DNA of 64,000 nucleotides from Sanguinoderma infundibulare (Eukaryota; Basidiomycota; Agaricomycetes; Polyporales; Polyporaceae), in assembly GCA_032821775.1 (NCBI GenBank), contig JAVLRN010000007.1, forward strand, positions 2,170,001 through 2,234,000, read 5' to 3'. Each line of letters opens with the position of its first letter. Position 1 is the first letter of the stretch. Shown piece after piece: positions 47,196 through 59,074 of the stretch. The translations under genes were made by a program, and so were the position numbers. The notes below the pieces were generated by a model. The model worked only from the letters and a program-made list of their open reading frames with translations. It ran no database searches and was not told the DNA's origin.

Positions 47196-47457
47196 ATGGC
47201 GTTCATGTCGCAGCTAGGAGCGGTTGCGGTGCCCGTTTCCTCGCATATGTCATTCCTTGGGTGCCCAGTATTCAGTGTTAATTTCGGTGGGAGTTTGTCG
47301 CGGACATGAGGCACTACATTCATATGCGTGTGCACTCTGCACTTTCTCTGACCGCACATGCGGAGACACCCTTTCGATCAATACAAGCAGACGTGCTGAT
47401 CCAGGCCTGTTGTTAAACCTGCTTATGTAAGACATACCGACTTGCTGAGCGCGTGCT

Positions 47458-47698
47458 CATTTGCCATCAACACCGGTGTGGTCTTGCCCACCACTCGTAC
47501 ACACATCCGTCTTTTTTCGTTCAGTCATTCGCTTGCTGATCATCGATCATCTGTGCGCGCATACACAGGAGGAACCGTATCTCTGAAGACGACCGGCCCG
47601 TTCGACGTGCCGCTCATCAATCCTGCCCTGCTCGCGAATGACGTCGACCTCGCGATCATGCGTGAGGCGGTCGAGGCGGCGCATGCTTTTGTATTCAG
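47458..47698 (+). pseudogene. GMC 3'-end relic upstream of copy C
   Basis: Equivalent to the relic at 43915 but more truncated at its 5' side. It keeps INTGVVLPTT, an intron remnant, and then TTGPFDVPLINPALLANDVD and REAVEAAHAF. The two relics share the same 3' breakpoint. Confidence 0.8.
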
Positions 47699-48175
47699 TT
47701 GTGACTCGGGCGAGGCAACAACATCCCGACAAATCGAGACTCCAGGGCGCACGGCTGCCGCGTGTAGTGCGGTCCTTCCAACCTATCAATCCAATCATGT
47801 TCGGCTCTCCATACCGCAACTTGCGTTCGACATATAGTGGACCTCGGGCATCATGTGCTACCCAAGTGCCCCGGGAGGTAAGTGGATAACTGTGCTACGA
47901 GCGCTCTATCCCCACTCTGACTCACTTTGAACATTCATACTAGGGAGTCCACATCCCCTCGAGCAGAACGATGGTATCCACCCTACTGAAAACGAGTTGC
48001 GACTTGTCACGCCTTTCGTGCCGAGTTATTGAAGAAGCGGGGCGTAGGTGTGAGGCTCGCACGAGGCCAGGCAGCGCGGACCTTGATAAAGTCGATTGGG
48101 AGAAGCTGACTGGCAGTCCGAGCCTTCCTCGACACCACCACCAACTTGAAGCCGACACACTCCACGCCTGCTACG

Positions 48176-50714
48176 ATGCTGATGAAGAAATGGTTTCTCT
48201 TGCTCGTGCTCAGCGCATCTCGTGCCTTTGCATCTGTGCATGACGGACCAACGGAGGAGGTTCTCACCGGCACTTATGACATCATCGTGGTCGGATGTAC
48301 GCATCCCCCTGCTGGCTGAGGTTGTAATCGAGCACTGACTGATGAATGTTTCCTAAACAGCGGGTGCGGGTGGCGGGGTGATGGCCTCGCGTCTATCAGA
48401 GGATCCAAGGACAAGAGTGCTCCTTATCGAAGCGGGAAGCAGGTATGTGACTCAATGAATAGACGTTCATGCAATGTGCTTACGTTGGGTGTGCGCATGT
48501 AGTGACTTTCTGAACCTGAATATTTCTGTGCCTGGGAGGGCATCGAGCCTTATTAGATCCGCGTTTGTGAGTTAATGGCACAGAAGACGCGTGTACCCTG
48601 ACCGACCTCCTTTCTGGAAATAGGACTGGAACTTCACCACCACACCTCAGGCAGGACTCAACGATCGTTCTTTCGTGTATGCGCGGGGATTCGTACTAGG
48701 CGGATCCACTGCGATCAGTACGTCTCCCTCAGCCCACAGCGTCTTGATGCTCATCCACTCACACAGACGGGATGGTGTTCTGTCGTGGTACTGCCGATGA
48801 CTACGACCGCTTGGCACGAGTCACTGGGGACGAAGGCTGGTCTTGGAAGGCACTTGCCCCCTTCATTTTTGGCGTGGATCGGATGACAGCACCAGTCGAC
48901 CACCACAAGACTACCGGGCAGTTCAATCCAGTTCTTCACAAGCATGGCATGCGTTTTAGGACTTGTCTTTTCCTTGATTACTCTGACCTCACGGCCGCAG
49001 GAATTGTGCCGATCAGCGTGGAAGGCTTCCCTCTAGAAACCGACTCCCGTGTGATTGAAACTATTGATGAACTATCTGACCGGTTCCCGTTCACGCTGGA
49101 CTACAACTCTGGCGACACCATTGGCTTCGGTGGGAACATTTATCTGGTATAAACGTTTTGGAGCTCCCTCATACAAATGTCTTCTTTAGGTTGGGTACAG
49201 TCCACTGTATGGCCTGATCTACAGCCCGAATAAGACACGAGCTCACCTGTATCGCAGATCCATAATGGTCATCGAGTGTCATCTGCTTCCTCGTACCTCG
49301 CGCAAGCCCTCAATCGTGCCAACCTCGATGTCGTAGTCAATACCCGCGTTACCAAGGTGCTTCCAATCGGGTACGAGAATGGGAAACCGGTCTTCCGTGG
49401 GGTGGAGTTTGCTCAGACAGCCGATGGTGGCTATCGTTGTCCATGACATGCGCGTTGAACGACTGACCTTGGCCCCCAGGACCTTTCTACACCCTGAATG
49501 CGACAAAGGAGGTCATCCTTTCAGCGGGATCGCTCAATACACCTCACATCTGTTCGTCGCTCGGAATCGGGAGCGACTTGCAGATCAAGCTGATCAGGCC
49601 ATCTCTCCAGTGTTGCTCTCGGGAATAGGCGACTCGGCGTACCTGTCGTCGTTCGGAATTAAGACCATAGTCGATCTTCCCGCTGTCGGTCAGAATCTCC
49701 ATGTACGCCGCGCGGTCCCATAATTTCCGTGGGCTGGTATTTATGCTGCTTTCACAGGAGCACACCGGCCTCACTAATAGCTGGATAGTGAACTCCAACA
49801 ACACGCTTGACGACCTTCATCGTAACGCTACCCTCGCGGCCGAAGCCCTGGCATTGTGGAAGATCAATGGAACAGGTCCGCTAAGCCTAGGAGCTAGCCA
49901 GTTCGGATGGCTGCGCATCCCAGAAACGTTCTTCAATTCCTTTGATGTGGACGATCCGAGTGCGGGTCCTACCTCTGCACACTTTAAACTCATCCCGAAA
50001 GTATGTTGGACCCGTGGACATGATTCGTTGGGTCATATAGCTTGACCTCTGTCTGCAGAATGGCTTCTCGTCGAGTACCGTTGCGCTTCCAGCCGACGGT
50101 CACTTCTTCTCCATGGTCACCAACGTGATCTCGCCCACCTCTCGTGCGCATCTGTCTCCTTTGCATCAGTCAAGCCCCGTTGCTGACAGCCTGTGCGCGC
50201 ACAGGGGGAAACGTATCTCTGAACACGACCGACCCGTTCGACGCGCCGCTCATCAACCCCGCCCTGCTCGGGAACGACGTGGACCTCGCGATCATGCGCG
50301 AAGCGGTGAAGGCAGCACGCGCATTCGTCAAGGCCCGTGCGTGGTCAGATTACATTATCGCCGAGTTTGGGGCGTTCGCAAACGCGACGACGGACGACGC
50401 GCTGGACAAGTACATTCGCAGCAACTCGGAACCCGTCCACCACGCCGTTGGTACGGTGGCGATGGGCAAGGACGAGGACGCGCCTCTTACTCCTGACCTG
50501 AAGGTACGGGGTACGGTGGGACTGCGGGTCGTGGACCTGTCTGCTTTTGTGAGTCCCAGCGTTATATAACTTGTACTTAGCTGTGCGTTGTGACGGCTTG
50601 CTGACGGTGACGTCGTTGCTGCAGCCCTTCATTCCGTCTGCGCATACGCAAGGTCCGGCTTACATCCTGGCCGAACGCGCGGCGCATCTTGTTCGCGCTC
50701 ATCTGAAACTGTGA
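48176..50714 (+). CDS. GMC oxidoreductase, aryl-alcohol-oxidase-like (copy C)
   Basis: Same exon plan as copy B with an open frame: 593 residues if intron 5 is spliced, 611 if it is retained. Signal peptide MLMKKWFLLLVLSASRAFA, FAD loop GSGAGGGVMASRLS, GGSTAINGMVFCRG, catalytic His candidates in HHAVGTVAMG and PFIPSAHTQGPAY. Two features are special. The donor of intron 5 is GCATGC instead of GTATGT, and the 54-nt intron is open in frame, so it may be read as coding. In exon 11 six bases are missing (PETFF for PEAETFF). Secreted, H2O2-generating alcohol oxidase by family; the substrate is unknown. This copy and B are the only two in the window that could work. Confidence 0.86.
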
Positions 50715-51055
50715 ATGGCGTTCATGTCGCACCTAGCAACGGTCGCGGTGCCCGTTTTCTCGCATAGTCATTCCTTGGGTGCCCAGTATTCAGTGTTAAT
50801 CTCGGTGGGAGTTTGTCGCGGACATGAGGCACTACATTTATATGCGTCTGCACTCTGCACTTTCTCTGACTGCACATGCGGAGACACCCTTTCGATCAGT
50901 ACCCCACACCAAGCCACATTGATTATTTCTTTGGTGCGCCCACGCCAACTCTCCAAACGGCCAAATCGCGTGCATATAGGCATCAACCGGCTGGCTGGTA
51001 CTGACCTGACGAGCAGGGATACTACGCGACTACGACTCACATGCTACTACGATAC

Positions 51056-51300
51056 AGAAGAAACGTCTGGAAGCACTTTGGCCTCAAACACGGGGCTCTC
51101 GACACTGATGACGCATTCGTATCCGGCATGGCCCTCGCTTGGCCCAAGGTCGCTATGTAAGCTCGAGCTCTGCGTCCAGCGCCGGTGTTGGACTAACACC
51201 GCCGCATATTGCCCGGCCACGACGCCGTTCGGCCTCATCCCGCTCGTCCAGCTCTGCCCCAACCTATGGATACTCGGGATCCCCGTCAACACATTATGAC
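51056..51300 (+). pseudogene. F-box/LRR gene fragment
   Basis: Two frames carry pieces like the C-terminal LRR part of the neighbouring F-box proteins. One reads DDAFVSGMALAWPKVAM (compare RDMSRAWPNITHLHL in the 58-kb relic). The other reads GLIPLVQLCPNLWILGIPVN (compare GLLPLVYNCPRLKVLEVPLD). They are separated by a frameshift, and no N-terminus precedes them, because GMC module C ends just upstream. Probably a truncated F-box gene. Confidence 0.6.
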
Positions 51301-51637
51301 CATGATGTGGACGGGCATTGTATTTATCTATGTCGCTAATTCTATACCGCTACATCGCTGGGATTCGTGCACGGTCACATGCCTGGACGCGTCTGAATTG
51401 AATTTGGAAGGACGTGGCGACTGCGGGATTGAGGCGAGGTTGCCAACTTGCCATCCGCCACTTTGTGCACTACTTATCGTATGTCGTTTGCGCTAGCAAG
51501 TGCGACATCGTCTACGGTCTGGCACATCTCCACACTGCGGACCCTTTGGGACACCGGTACGCGGACTCTATATCATAACAAGTTAGACCGTTCAAACGTT
51601 CAAGAGCTAACTCCATGCCATCTACTTATACAGGAGC

Positions 51638-53673
51638 ATGTCGGCATTCAGTCGATTTCCCCCAGAGCTGCATAGGTCCATATGCCAGTGGCTTATCTTG
51701 TACGATACAGATGTCGAGGACGATTCCGAGTCTTTCGGAGATGGGGTGAGGGCCGTGGCCTTCCTCGCCCGAACTTCTCGATCGATGTACGAGCCAGCGG
51801 CGAATGTGCTCTGGTGGACCATACCCAATGTCGCCATTCTCCTCTACACGATGCCAGAAGACTGCTATACGCGGAAACAAAACGGCCAATACATCAAATT
51901 CGTAAGCAGAATCGGGGCCGACACGTACTCGCCGTTGCTCACAGTCACCATGAATGGCGTCAGATGTTCACAAGGCCTCTGGAAGAGTCGGATTTCACTC
52001 GCTTCCGTACTTCCGCAAGACGGGTCAGAGCCCTGGGCCCTTGCGACCATCTGTCTACCGATGTGAACCGTTCCATCATTGCAACGAAAGCGCTAGAGAA
52101 GCTGGCCATCTTCGCCAGAGACCATGCGTGGCCCATTCTGCCAAACCTCGTCAAGCTCGAATACTGGCTCGGCCCCTGCTCGCCGACCATCCTGCACGTC
52201 ATTCACCGACTGTGCGGGCCACAGCTCCGGAGCTTCGCGCTGAGAATGTTCTCGTTTCTGCCCAGGTCAAGCGCCCTGCAGCTCTACTGTCTGGCCCCGG
52301 ACGGTAGCCACGAGACCGAGAAGGTCGTCATTCCCATGCTCGAAAGAGTGCTAAGGATCTGTCCGGACTTGCGCGACTTCAGCGTCGCGCTGAACGAGTA
52401 CAGCAAGCCGCTCCTGAAGGCGGTCATGGACACAGGGACAAGCTTCAAGCATCTCACAAGTTTCCGCTGCGGTGCGACGTCCCTGCCCATCCCGCTCTCC
52501 ACCCTCATCCACCTCGCCCTGCTCCCGGATCTCCAAGTTCTCACCTTCGCCTCGGACCGCGTCTCCTGGTTCGATACCGACTTTCTCCTCCTCGACGCGC
52601 GGCCGAAGTCCGTCGTCTTCCCTGCCCTCCGCGAGCTCGCCATGATCAGCACGACGCTCGACATGCCCATGAAGCTCATCTCCTACCTCTCCTCGCCCCG
52701 CCTCGCCACCTTCCACCTCAAAGTCAACAACCCCGTCTCCCGCAAGCGCCTCGCCCCCTTCTTCCGCAAAGTCGCCGGCCTCCGGGCACGCCACACCCTC
52801 GAGGACTTCTTCCTCTACGCGAACGTCGTCCGGGGCGACGGCCTCGACGGGCTCCCCGACCCGATCACCGCCAGGACCATCGAGCCGCTCCTCTCCCTCG
52901 CCAGCGTGCGCCTCCTCCAGCTCGACATCCTCTGCCCCTGGGCCGTCGACGACGCGCTCCTCACCGCGCTCGCCGTCAGCTGCCCGCACCTCACCACGCT
53001 CGACCTCGGCTCCAACCGGATCCACACCGACGGCGTCCTGCACCGCACGCCTCACGCGACCCTCTTCGGGCTCCTCGCGCTCTCGCGCCGGTGCATCCAG
53101 CTCGAGACCCTCGGGCTCGAGTTCTCCACCTCCGTCACCGCCGCCCTCTGGAACCCGCTCATGAACCCCTTCCTCCGCCTCCCCGGCGTCCCGTCCGCCG
53201 TCTCCCCGCTCGAGACCCTCCGCGTCGGCTACTCGCCCGTCGCGCCGGGCGAGGAGGTCGCGCTCGCGGGCCAGCTCGCCAACCTCTTCCCGCGCCTGCA
53301 GACCGTCGAGTGCGCGTGGATGGACCTGCACAACGCGGACGAGGCGCGCGAGCGGGCGCGGGGCGCGCGCGAAGGCGTCGCCTTCCGCGCGGACCCCGAC
53401 GTCGCCGCGCGCATGGCGGCGTGCTACGGCCAGGCCGCGCGCTGGCGCACGGTCGAGGAGACCGCGGTCGAGTTCGCGCTCGTGCGGCGCCAGGAGCGGC
53501 GCTGGTTCGTCGACCGCGTCGTTCCTACCTTGAGGGCCAAGCAGCTCGCGGTGGAAGTACTGGACGAGTCAGACGGGGAGGATTCAGATGCGATGGACGA
53601 GGACGAGGAATATAGGGATATCCTTTCGGCTATGCCATGGGGCTTTGAATACGCTCCTACGGGCACGAAATGA
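51638..53673 (+). CDS. F-box/LRR-type protein (intact)
   Basis: Two exons (51638-51901, 51964-53673) give 657 residues. The F-box-like N-terminus reads SRFPPELHRSICQWLILYDT, then AFLARTSRSMYEPAANVLWW, and leads into irregular leucine-rich repeats (LPNLVKLEYWLGPCSP, CPHLTTLDLGSNRIHTDG, RRCIQLETLGLEFSTSV). The C-terminus is acidic (DESDGEDSDAMDEDEEYRDI). F-box proteins recruit targets to SCF ubiquitin ligases. Members of this expanded agaricomycete family have unknown targets. Exon 2 is extremely GC-rich at its third positions towards the 3' half, so long false frames appear on the other strand. The intron after QYIKF is phase 0. Confidence 0.85.
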
Positions 53674-53954
53674 TATAGAGGTCCTCAAATTCACAGTTGT
53701 CACGAAAAATGCCCCTCGAAGTCCGAAGATCTATCAAAGAGACTTGAGAGTGAAATACTTAGAAAACGCAGACCATCGGGCCGAGGGCAGAGCCAGGGTA
53801 CATGGAGAAAACTATCAATGCAGTAGTGTGTGATGTACATGGTCTTGTCCGAGTTTGATGCGTACAAACATTACCAAAAGCCAGCTCATTCTGGCTTGCT
53901 GTACTCTACGGGGTGGAGAGTATGATTATCCGATACAAGATGCATGTGCACATG

Positions 53955-56675
53955 TCAATGTGCGATGACGCGCGGGCCGCTGCGCTGGACTTCGCGTTCT
54001 TCGATGAAAATCACGCAGATGCCGGAGACGATGAAGACGGCGATGCTCGTGTAGACGGGGACGGCGTGGTCGATGACGAGCAGGGAGCCGCCCAGTATGG
54101 GGGCGATCATGCCGCCGCTGCAAATCCAGCATGAGTGGCTTGACGCAGGAGAGACAACCGGATTGACAACGTACACGCGAGATAGGGCGGAGGCGATACC
54201 ACATGCCGTCCCGCGGACTTTCGTCCCGAAGATTTCTGGGGTCCACCCGTACAACACCGCGTACATCGCCTTCAAGGGACGTCATCAGCTTGAACGCAAC
54301 AGGACATCGACCACGAAAGTACGCACCGTCGCACTCAGGCTGACGCCGACTGTACTCGCACGCACCAACCACGGGTGTTCGACGATGGCGAATATCCAGC
54401 AGAAGAACGCGGTCAGGAAGGTGCTCCCCGCAAGCGACCACCGCCGTCCCAGCGGTGACTCGATGAGCCACGCGCCAAGCTGGAAACATCATGCGTCACA
54501 TTAGCAACCCAGTCTCGAAAAAAAACACCAGAAAAAGACACTCACGATCGCTCCGGGACAACCCCCGAGGGAGTAGATGACGACGTCCCAAAGACTGTCC
54601 CCCAACGACTTCGGGGCCCCATCCGAGCCGCCCGACGGCGAGCGCGTCTCGAGCAGCTTCGGCAAGTACACGTTGAACATCGTGTATGCTGCAAACACAC
54701 GGATCAGCTCCCGCCTACCCAGCCGAAAGGATAAGGCTCGCACTCACCGAGAGACATCCCGCACCACGCGGCCCACACCAGAAGCGTCGTCCGCATCCAC
54801 TCCGGGGAAAGCACCATCGCGACACGGTCTATCCACGCCAGCGCCGAGCGCCGCATCCACCGCGGGAGGACCCTGCACAGCGGCCTGCTCTTGCTCTCGA
54901 TGTACTCGGACGCGGTCGACATCCTCTGCGACCGGCGGTGAGCACTCGACGCCTGCCTCGACCGCGGCGGCCTTGGTGTTGGTGCCTCTCCCACCTCGTT
55001 TAATACGGGCGCGGGGGCCAGGGACGGCACGGGGCAATTGGCTCCAGGGATGAGAGGCGTGCCAAACTGGTGTGAGCCGAGCGACACGTCTGGCTGGCCG
55101 ACGGCACTGTAGTGCGCCGCGTCCTGTGGCGACGTGCGGAGCGTCTCGCTGCTCTGCTCGGACGAGGACGTGACCTTTTGTGAAGGGGAGAGCTCCTCCG
55201 CACCCGGAAGAGCGTTCGCGAGGTCGGTCTGGGTGGCCGACGCGGGCGCGGCCATGGGGACGGTGTCGTCTACGTCTTCGGGATCTAAGAAGAGCTCCGA
55301 GCCGTTGAACTTGGAGATCATCTGGAGGGACTCTATGGCTTCTAGGGGACGGCCGGCGTGCACGAGGTATCTTGGAGACTCATGCAGTCGGAAGAAGACC
55401 ATGCGGGCCAGGAACATGGACAGGGTCTGTGAGGCGATCGGTTGGCCTCTGGGGCAATTGACATAACGATAACGTTACTCACAATCAACCCGAGGCTGAC
55501 GAGAAGGTACTTCCAACCCATGTTCTCCGTAGCGACGTCGCAAAGTGACGGGGCGGGAGGACACGAGTGTCCAGGAATGACAAGGAGACCGATGATGGCA
55601 GCCAGGACGGCGCCAAAAGAAAAGAAGACGGAGAGGGCTGTGACGAGGTACTGCTTGCCGTTGGGCATGTGCTCCAAAAGAAGGGTTCCGTCAGTGGGCA
55701 TGGAACCCTTCGGAAATCATTAGCGGACATTCGATAAGGAATACAACCGTCAAGTCGGCGAATGAGATGACATACCCCGACGGCGCTGCCGAGAAGAAAA
55801 AGTGCGATGCATAACCAGGGAAAGGTATTAGCGAGGGAGGCGAAGATGCCGAACAAGGAAGTTAGGAAGAGGGTGGCATTGAATGCGGTCGTGCGACCCA
55901 TGAGGTCGCTACCTGACAACAAGACGTAATGTTAGCTGAGAGGCCTGTAAGCAGGGGCCAAGGACTTACATGTACCCCATCCGACGGCACCAAACATCAT
56001 GCCGGCAAACATTGACGAGGATAGCAGACCGATGTATCTATCCTGAACTGGAGAGTCAAGTGAGCATATAATTCGCGGATTTGAAGTTGTGGGGTAGAAG
56101 GACCGTCTGCGCAATACGAGGGCGACAGGGAGAGTAGATCGAGGACGTGGCGAGGAAAGCGGACACAAAGACCGAGTGGATGACCGGACGCGAGGGGGGA
56201 GAATCGCAGAGATGACTAAAGACACACCTGAGAAGTGCTGCTGGACTCGAGGGAGGATAACGGCTACTGCTTGGATCCACATCTGCTCAATTGGTCAAAA
56301 ACGCCGTTCTCAGCAACCAAGCCCACGTACGTTGTCCGCCAGCCAGCCTAAGGCGTAATTTCAGTGGACAGACGAAGTGGAGGAGGTATGGGTACTGACC
56401 GAATCCGCAAAGACAGAGGAGTGTCCATTGGTAGCTCCCTGAACGCCCAAGTGTTGGCACCGTCGATTCGTCCGACAAGAGAGCAACTCACCCATGCCTA
56501 TGCGGTCAATCGTCCTGTCCAGCGGTGTCCTCCCATCGTCCTGAGGGATATCGAAGGCGAAACCCTCGAGATCGACGTCGGAAGCGGTCTCGTCATCGTA
56601 CGAGTCGGCGACGGAAATGTAGCTCATGCGAGAAGAGGCCCAAAGACCGGATGCGCGTGGATTGATGGCTGACAT
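53955..56675 (-). CDS. MFS transporter, sugar-porter / SVOP-like
   Basis: About ten minus-strand exons. The N-terminal cytosolic part (MSAINPRASGLWASSRMSYI) carries an acidic patch. Membrane segments are seen in SYQWTLLCLCGFGWLADN, MWIQAVAVILP, YIGLLSSSMFAGMMFGAVGW, SDLMGRTTAFNATLFLTSLF, YLVTALSVFFSFGAVLAAII. The motif RLHESPRYLVHAGRPLEAIE is the sugar-porter-type PESPRY/L box. A long hydrophilic central loop (about 170 residues) precedes the second half (MRTTLLVWAAWCGMSL, AYTMFNVYLPKLLETRS, GWTPEIFGTKVRGTACGIAS). It ends EEREVQRSGPRVIAH. Close to the SVOP group of the major facilitator superfamily; the cargo cannot be deduced. The start could also be at 56714 in the same frame. It interrupts the F-box cluster on the opposite strand. 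Confidence 0.85.
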
Positions 56676-57061
56676 CTTTATCGAGACAGCGAGTGCTGAG
56701 TCAATATTGCGCAATGTCGGAGCAGGCAGCGCCGCCCCGTAATGGCGATGATCAGGACGTTCTAGCGTTGAATTCCAGGGACCGGGAATGGAGGCGTTGG
56801 GCCAATCGCAGCCCTCTGGGGAGACACATGTTTAGCAGATTGGCTGGCAAAGCCTTGGAAAGCGGGGAAACAGAGGGGCCCACTCACTCGAGGCTGCACC
56901 GAATCGTCAACTAAGAGACAACCAGACGGCGCCCTCGGCCCATCCCAGCCCGTCCCCGCCACTCATCCGGTCAGGTGATCCCAAACGACGGTCGCGTCCG
57001 CAATGAGCGTGCACACGATTCCCTTGACCGCCGTCGTCTTCTTTCGGAGAGAAGTTATATA
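56676..57061. other. MFS promoter region
   Basis: 0.39 kb with the promoter of the MFS gene and the 5' side of the F-box relic. Open frame runs through 56975-57061 on the plus strand, but I see no F-box there. Confidence 0.4.
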
Positions 57062-58782
57062 ATGAGTCTCCCGTTGGACACGTCAAGCCTTCTCGCTCTA
57101 TCCACAACCTGCCACCTGCTCTCCAACCTCGCATTGGACGACCTGTGGCACTCTCTACCCTCGGCGAGTCCCCTCCTCTACATCCTGCCGGATGACGTTT
57201 GGGCTGCCGGGTCTTCCACTCATTGGGTACACCAGTCTCGTTCATCGTGTACGCCCTGTTTCCGAGTAGCTCACAAATCCTTGATAGGTTCTACGTCGCC
57301 CTTTGGTCCCCACAGACTTCGAACGCTTTGTCAAGTACGCCGCCCGAGTGAGGGTCTTTACCCAATCCTTGGGCTGGCAACTCCCGGTCTATCGCCCCCC
57401 ATCCGGACATATGGGCTTTCATCGAACCGTTTCTGCCAACCTCATGCCTCCTCCCAAATGTGCGCAAGCTTGTTTACTTCTCCCACCTCGACTCCAATCA
57501 GGAAACACGAAAAGACTTCCATCTTCTCAGTCTCCTTGTAAACGCCGCGCTTCAACAGGCAGACATCGGCTTCACAACCCAATCCAATAATATATCTCGC
57601 TATCATTCAGATTCGCTCGCTGACTGCCTCGCAAGGCTGGCACACAAAGCACAGCGTCTCGACTCCTTCCTCTTTCATGGAGAGGTTGCGCTAAACAGTC
57701 CCTTGCGCACCTGTCTCTCTGATTCTATCGCATCAATGTCCAATCTCACCTCACTCTCTTCCACTGTTCCGCTACTTCCCATTGCGTTTCTTCGCATTGC
57801 CAGCTTCTCACATCTCAAGGGAGCCGTAATATCTACCAGAACCGAGGATTGGTTGGAAGAGGACTGGCTCAAGCTCCTTTCTGCACTATCGGACAAGTGC
57901 TTTCCTGCTCTTACCCGACTTAACTTTGATATGCACGACCACGATCGGGCAACCAAAATACCGGAGCTGGTAGCGTCACCAAACTTGACGAACTTGGTGT
58001 CAACTTCAACAATGTCTCGATCGTGACAGCCGCCCGCTCCTTGGCCTCTCTCCCAGGACGACCTTTCTCTAACAGCTTGCGCAACGTATCACTCGATTTC
58101 CGTGGCTGCCATTCTTCCACCTCTCATCCTATATGCCGACGATATCGCCCCTCTCTTCGAGCTCAACCTCGCAAGACTCTTCATCGGCAGCTGCGAAATT
58201 GCGACGTCAAATGAGCTTCTCCGCGACATGTCCCGCGCCTGGCCCAACATCACTCACCTCCACCTCAGCGCTTTTGGCTTGGGTCTCTACTCAATATTCA
58301 CCGTCACCCTCCCCGGTCTTCTCCCCCTCGTCTACAACTGTCCACGACTCAAAGTCCTCGAAGTGCCCCTCGACGCGACCTACCTCTGTTTCCCCCAGCC
58401 GGTACTGGAAACCCGGTCTGCCTTGGGCGCAGAGCAACGCGTCTTGCGACGCCTCGGCGTGGGCTACGGTCGCGCCGCAGACGCAGCGTTTGTCGCCGGA
58501 TGGATCACCGACTGCTTCCCGCACTGCGCTGCCGTCACATCGTTGTGGAGTGAGCGGGATCCAGAGGACCCGGAGAACGCAGCGAATGCGGCGCCCTGGT
58601 CGGCGGTGAATAGGATCCTGTGGCACTTCGCGCACGTCCGCGTGCAGGAACGCTGCACCGCGCGGGGCAGGGGGAAAACGATCCGCGGCCCAGCGAACCC
58701 GGAGTTCGTCAAGTACGCGGACGCGCTGCCGTTCGACCCGAAGCAGGCTGCAAGGATTGCGGTCGGATACAGCGGGTGGTGA
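57062..58782 (+). pseudogene. F-box/LRR gene with several frameshifts
   Basis: Family-like sequence changes frame at least three times. Pieces in order are LDTSSLLALSTTCHLLSNLA, RFVKYAARVRVFTQSLGW, DIWAFIEPFLPTSCLLPNVR, NFNNVSIVTAARSLASLPGR and NELLRDMSRAWPNITHLHL. A run of six C at 57395-57400 marks one frameshift; a run of five would join VYRP to HPDIWAF. A second lies near 57990, and a third near 58085-58105 restores the earlier frame. The F-box start itself is missing: the first ATG falls inside the family pattern. It is probably a pseudogene, but sequence errors in homopolymers could explain part of this. Confidence 0.7.
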
Positions 58783-59074
58783 GTTCTTGGCTTGCCTTGA
58801 TGCAGCTAGCCTTCTGAAGAACATTTGCCACCGCTAGGCGTCCTCGCTATCCGATCCAGCTTCCTGCGTAGTCTGCGGGACTGAGACAAACCCCTTCGTC
58901 GGTACTTGGCACAGGGAACTCGCGTGATCGTCAAGCGCCCACGGGTTGGAGTATTTCGACATCTGAGCAACATCTGAGTTTCAATGGCCACCGTCAACTC
59001 TTTGCTTTTCATCACCTTCGCGAACCTCGACCTTCTTTTGCAACCGTCACTTTCAGCTTGGTCTAGCTTTTCGC

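Larger units (their letters stand above)
43813..47394 (+). repeat. GMC module B, direct tandem repeat unit 1
   Basis: About 3.58 kb, starting at GCTGATCCAGGCCTGTTG, which recurs at 47395. It contains a GMC 3' relic, common non-coding sequence, the full copy B gene, and a 3' flank (TTGGGTGCCCAGTATTCAGT .. GAGACACCCTTTCGATCA) that recurs after copy C. Confidence 0.88.
47395..50903 (+). repeat. GMC module C, direct tandem repeat unit 2
   Basis: About 3.5 kb, collinear with module B from its first to its last bases. Both copies are head to tail, so the break at 47394/47395 is the tandem junction. Confidence 0.88.

Noticed and set aside
52351..53331. A 326-codon open frame on the minus strand
   Set aside because: It lies opposite the GC-rich third-position part of the F-box gene and has a monotonous Glu/Val/Arg/Gly composition. 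It is a mirror of the real coding strand.
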